Assembly: GCA_902783095.1 (NCBI GenBank)
Contig: CACZPX010000075.1
Location: 1 to 5,599 of the forward strand
Source of the DNA: an uncultured Lachnospiraceae bacterium
GTDB lineage: Bacteria; Bacillota; Clostridia; Lachnospirales; Lachnospiraceae
DNA: 5,599 nt
Direction of reading: 5' to 3'
A model generated the notes under the pieces. That model ran no database searches and had not been told where the DNA came from. It saw only the letters and a list, made by a program, of their open reading frames with translations. Each line of letters begins with the position of its first letter. Positions within the stretch are counted from its first letter, which is position 1. Below are positions 4,397 to 5,599 of the stretch, in pieces. A program made the position numbers and the translations under genes.

Positions 4397-5473
4397 TTAC
4401 TGTTCTGTTCTCGATACTGCATACAGTCCCGCGGGCTGCGCCTGTACCAGGCCGTCCAGTTCCAGCGCCAGCAGGATCTGCAGCAGCCGTTCCACGGGAA
4501 TGCCGGTCTGCCTGGCCAGCGCGTCCGGATGGGCGGCGCCTGCCTTCAGCGCGTCATATACCGTTTTTTCCTCCCCGGACAGCGCCGGCGTGCGCCTTTT
4601 TTGCGATTCTTTTTTGAGCGGGATCTTCAGCAGGTCCAGCACGTCCTGCACGCAGGTGCAGCAGGCAGCGCCGTCCTTTAACAGACGGTTGGTCCCCTCG
4701 CTCAGCGGGTCACCCGGCCGTCCGGGCACCGCCATCACGTCCCTGCCCTGATTCAGCGCGTACTCCGCCGTGATGAGCGAACCGCTCTTTTTACGCGCCT
4801 CCACCACGATCACCGTATCCGAAAGCCCGCTGATCAGCCGGTTTCTGGCAATAAAATGATGCGCCAGCCCCTTCATGCCCGGCGCATACTCGGAAAGCAG
4901 CGTGCCCTTTTGGACGATCTCCCGGTACAGTTTGGCATGATAGGCCGGGTAGACCACGTCGATGCCGCAGCCGAGCACGCCGGCGGTACCGCCCGGGCCG
5001 TTCAGCGCGCCGCGGTGGCTGGCCCCGTCTATGCCGAGCGCCATGCCGCTCACCACCAGAACGCCGGCCTCGGAGAGTTCCGCGGCCAGCTGTTCCGCAA
5101 AGGCCCGCCCGTGCGGCGTGGCAGAGCGCGCGCCCACCATCCCCACTGCGGGCTGCGCGGGATCCAGGTCTTTTCCATAGACAAACAGCGCCGGCGGCGG
5201 GTCCGGTATCAGGCGCAGGCGCTCCGGAAAGGCGTCCTCTTCCTCCGTCAACAGGCGGATCCCCGCCGCCTCCATCTGTTCAAAACCGCGGCGGATGGCC
5301 GCTTCGTCCTTTCCGCTCTCCCTTAACATGGTCTGCTGAAAGGCCGTGAGCCCGGTCCAGTCGCCGTCCTTTACCGCCGCGGCGCTGCCGTTTTTCCGCA
5401 CCAGCCTGCGCAGGGCCACCGGACCCAGATACTCCTGACTCAAAAGCCAGTACCAGCACTCTTTTTCCCGCAT
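4397..5473 (-). CDS. dprA: DNA-processing protein DprA (Smf)
   Basis: A complete 358-residue protein of usual length. DprA binds single-stranded DNA that has entered the cell, protects it and loads RecA for recombination. An N-terminal helical region (to about 75) precedes the Rossmann-like DNA-binding core. The core shows 'VGARSATPHG' (113-122), 'VSGMALGIDGASHRGAL' (141-157), 'GCGIDVVYP' (168-176), 'LLSEYAPG' (192-199), 'ARNRLISGLS' (209-218), 'VVEARKKSGSLITAEYAL' (223-240) and 'AVPGRPGD' (248-255). A C-terminal winged-helix-like domain lies at about 290-352. The residue before ARNR is I208, where most relatives have proline ('FPxRNR'). The ATG at 5473 lies 3 nt after the yifB stop, with GGGGGTGAG spanning that stop as a modest ribosome site, so the two are cotranscribed. 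No clear terminator follows; transcription could run into the toxin-antitoxin genes. Confidence 0.95.
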   Translation of the reverse strand: MREKECWYWLLSQEYLGPVALRRLVRKNGSAAAVKDGDWTGLTAFQQTMLRESGKDEAAIRRGFEQMEAAGIRLLTEEEDAFPERLRLIPDPPPALFVYGKDLDPAQPAVGMVGARSATPHGRAFAEQLAAELSEAGVLVVSGMALGIDGASHRGALNGPGGTAGVLGCGIDVVYPAYHAKLYREIVQKGTLLSEYAPGMKGLAHHFIARNRLISGLSDTVIVVEARKKSGSLITAEYALNQGRDVMAVPGRPGDPLSEGTNRLLKDGAACCTCVQDVLDLLKIPLKKESQKRRTPALSGEEKTVYDALKAGAAHPDALARQTGIPVERLLQILLALELDGLVQAQPAGLYAVSRTEQ

Positions 5474-5476
5474 GGC

Positions 5477-5599
5477 TCACCCCCAAAACCGCTTTTCCAG
5501 TCCGCGGTAGCCCAGAGCCTCCGTCAGGTGCCGTTCCCGGATCTCCTCGCTCGCGTCCAGGTCCGCGATGGTCCTGGCCACCTTCAGCACCTTGTGATA
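5477..5599 (-). CDS. yifB: C-terminal end of YifB/ComM-family Mg-chelatase-like AAA+ ATPase, 5'-truncated by window edge
   Basis: Forty residues plus TGA are present; the start lies beyond the right edge. The visible part begins YHKVLKVARTIADLDASEEI and ends in EALGYRGLEKRFWG. 'Y-x-x-x-L-K-V-A-R-T-I-A-D-L-x-x-S-x-x-I-x-x-x-H-x-x-E-A-L-x-Y-R' is the conserved C-terminal end of YifB/ComM proteins. ComM is a hexameric helicase that aids branch migration during natural transformation. Placement 3 nt before dprA is a common arrangement in Clostridia and supports both assignments. The fragment is too short to judge whether the rest of the protein is intact. Confidence 0.88.
   Translation of the reverse strand, partial: YHKVLKVARTIADLDASEEIRERHLTEALGYRGLEKRFWG

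Noticed and set aside
4297..4422. N-terminal extension of the antitoxin to 4422
   Set aside because: The extension overlaps the promoter, operator and the end of dprA, and the GGAGG at 4302-4306 sets the start at 4296.

Overview
The window is a compact, GC-rich stretch in which every supported gene lies on the minus strand. Strong AGGAGG-type ribosome sites, tight gene spacing and the gene families point to a Firmicute, most likely a GC-rich member of the Clostridia (Lachnospiraceae-like). This is an inference from family content; no rRNA or other decisive marker is present.

Read in the direction of transcription (right to left), the layout is as follows. (1) The last 40 residues of a YifB/ComM-type AAA+ ATPase enter from the right edge, followed 3 nt later by a full dprA, the DNA-processing protein that loads RecA on incoming single-stranded DNA. 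(2) An AT-rich type II toxin-antitoxin module follows: a RelB/DinJ-family antitoxin overlaps a YoeB-family mRNA interferase by ATGA. Its own promoter sits in a nested inverted repeat just downstream of dprA. (3) A probable maf, nudix and DIP1984-like operon follows behind its own candidate promoter. Maf and the Nudix protein are both nucleotide 'house-cleaning' pyrophosphatases and look translationally coupled. The operon closes with a terminator-like region of competing hairpins. (4) A 359-nt gene-free segment is probably the promoter and long, hairpin-rich leader of ybaK, a Cys-tRNA(Pro) deacylase. (5) The 5' part of an oligoendopeptidase F gene runs off the left edge just before its zinc-binding motif.

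The most notable points are the toxin-antitoxin cassette: its mixed family pairing, its base composition unlike its neighbours, and its 45-bp nested palindromic operator. The unexplained structured leader before ybaK and the poorly characterised third gene of the maf operon also deserve a look. I saw no CRISPR array, IS element, tRNA or rRNA, and no strong evidence of a wholly new system.
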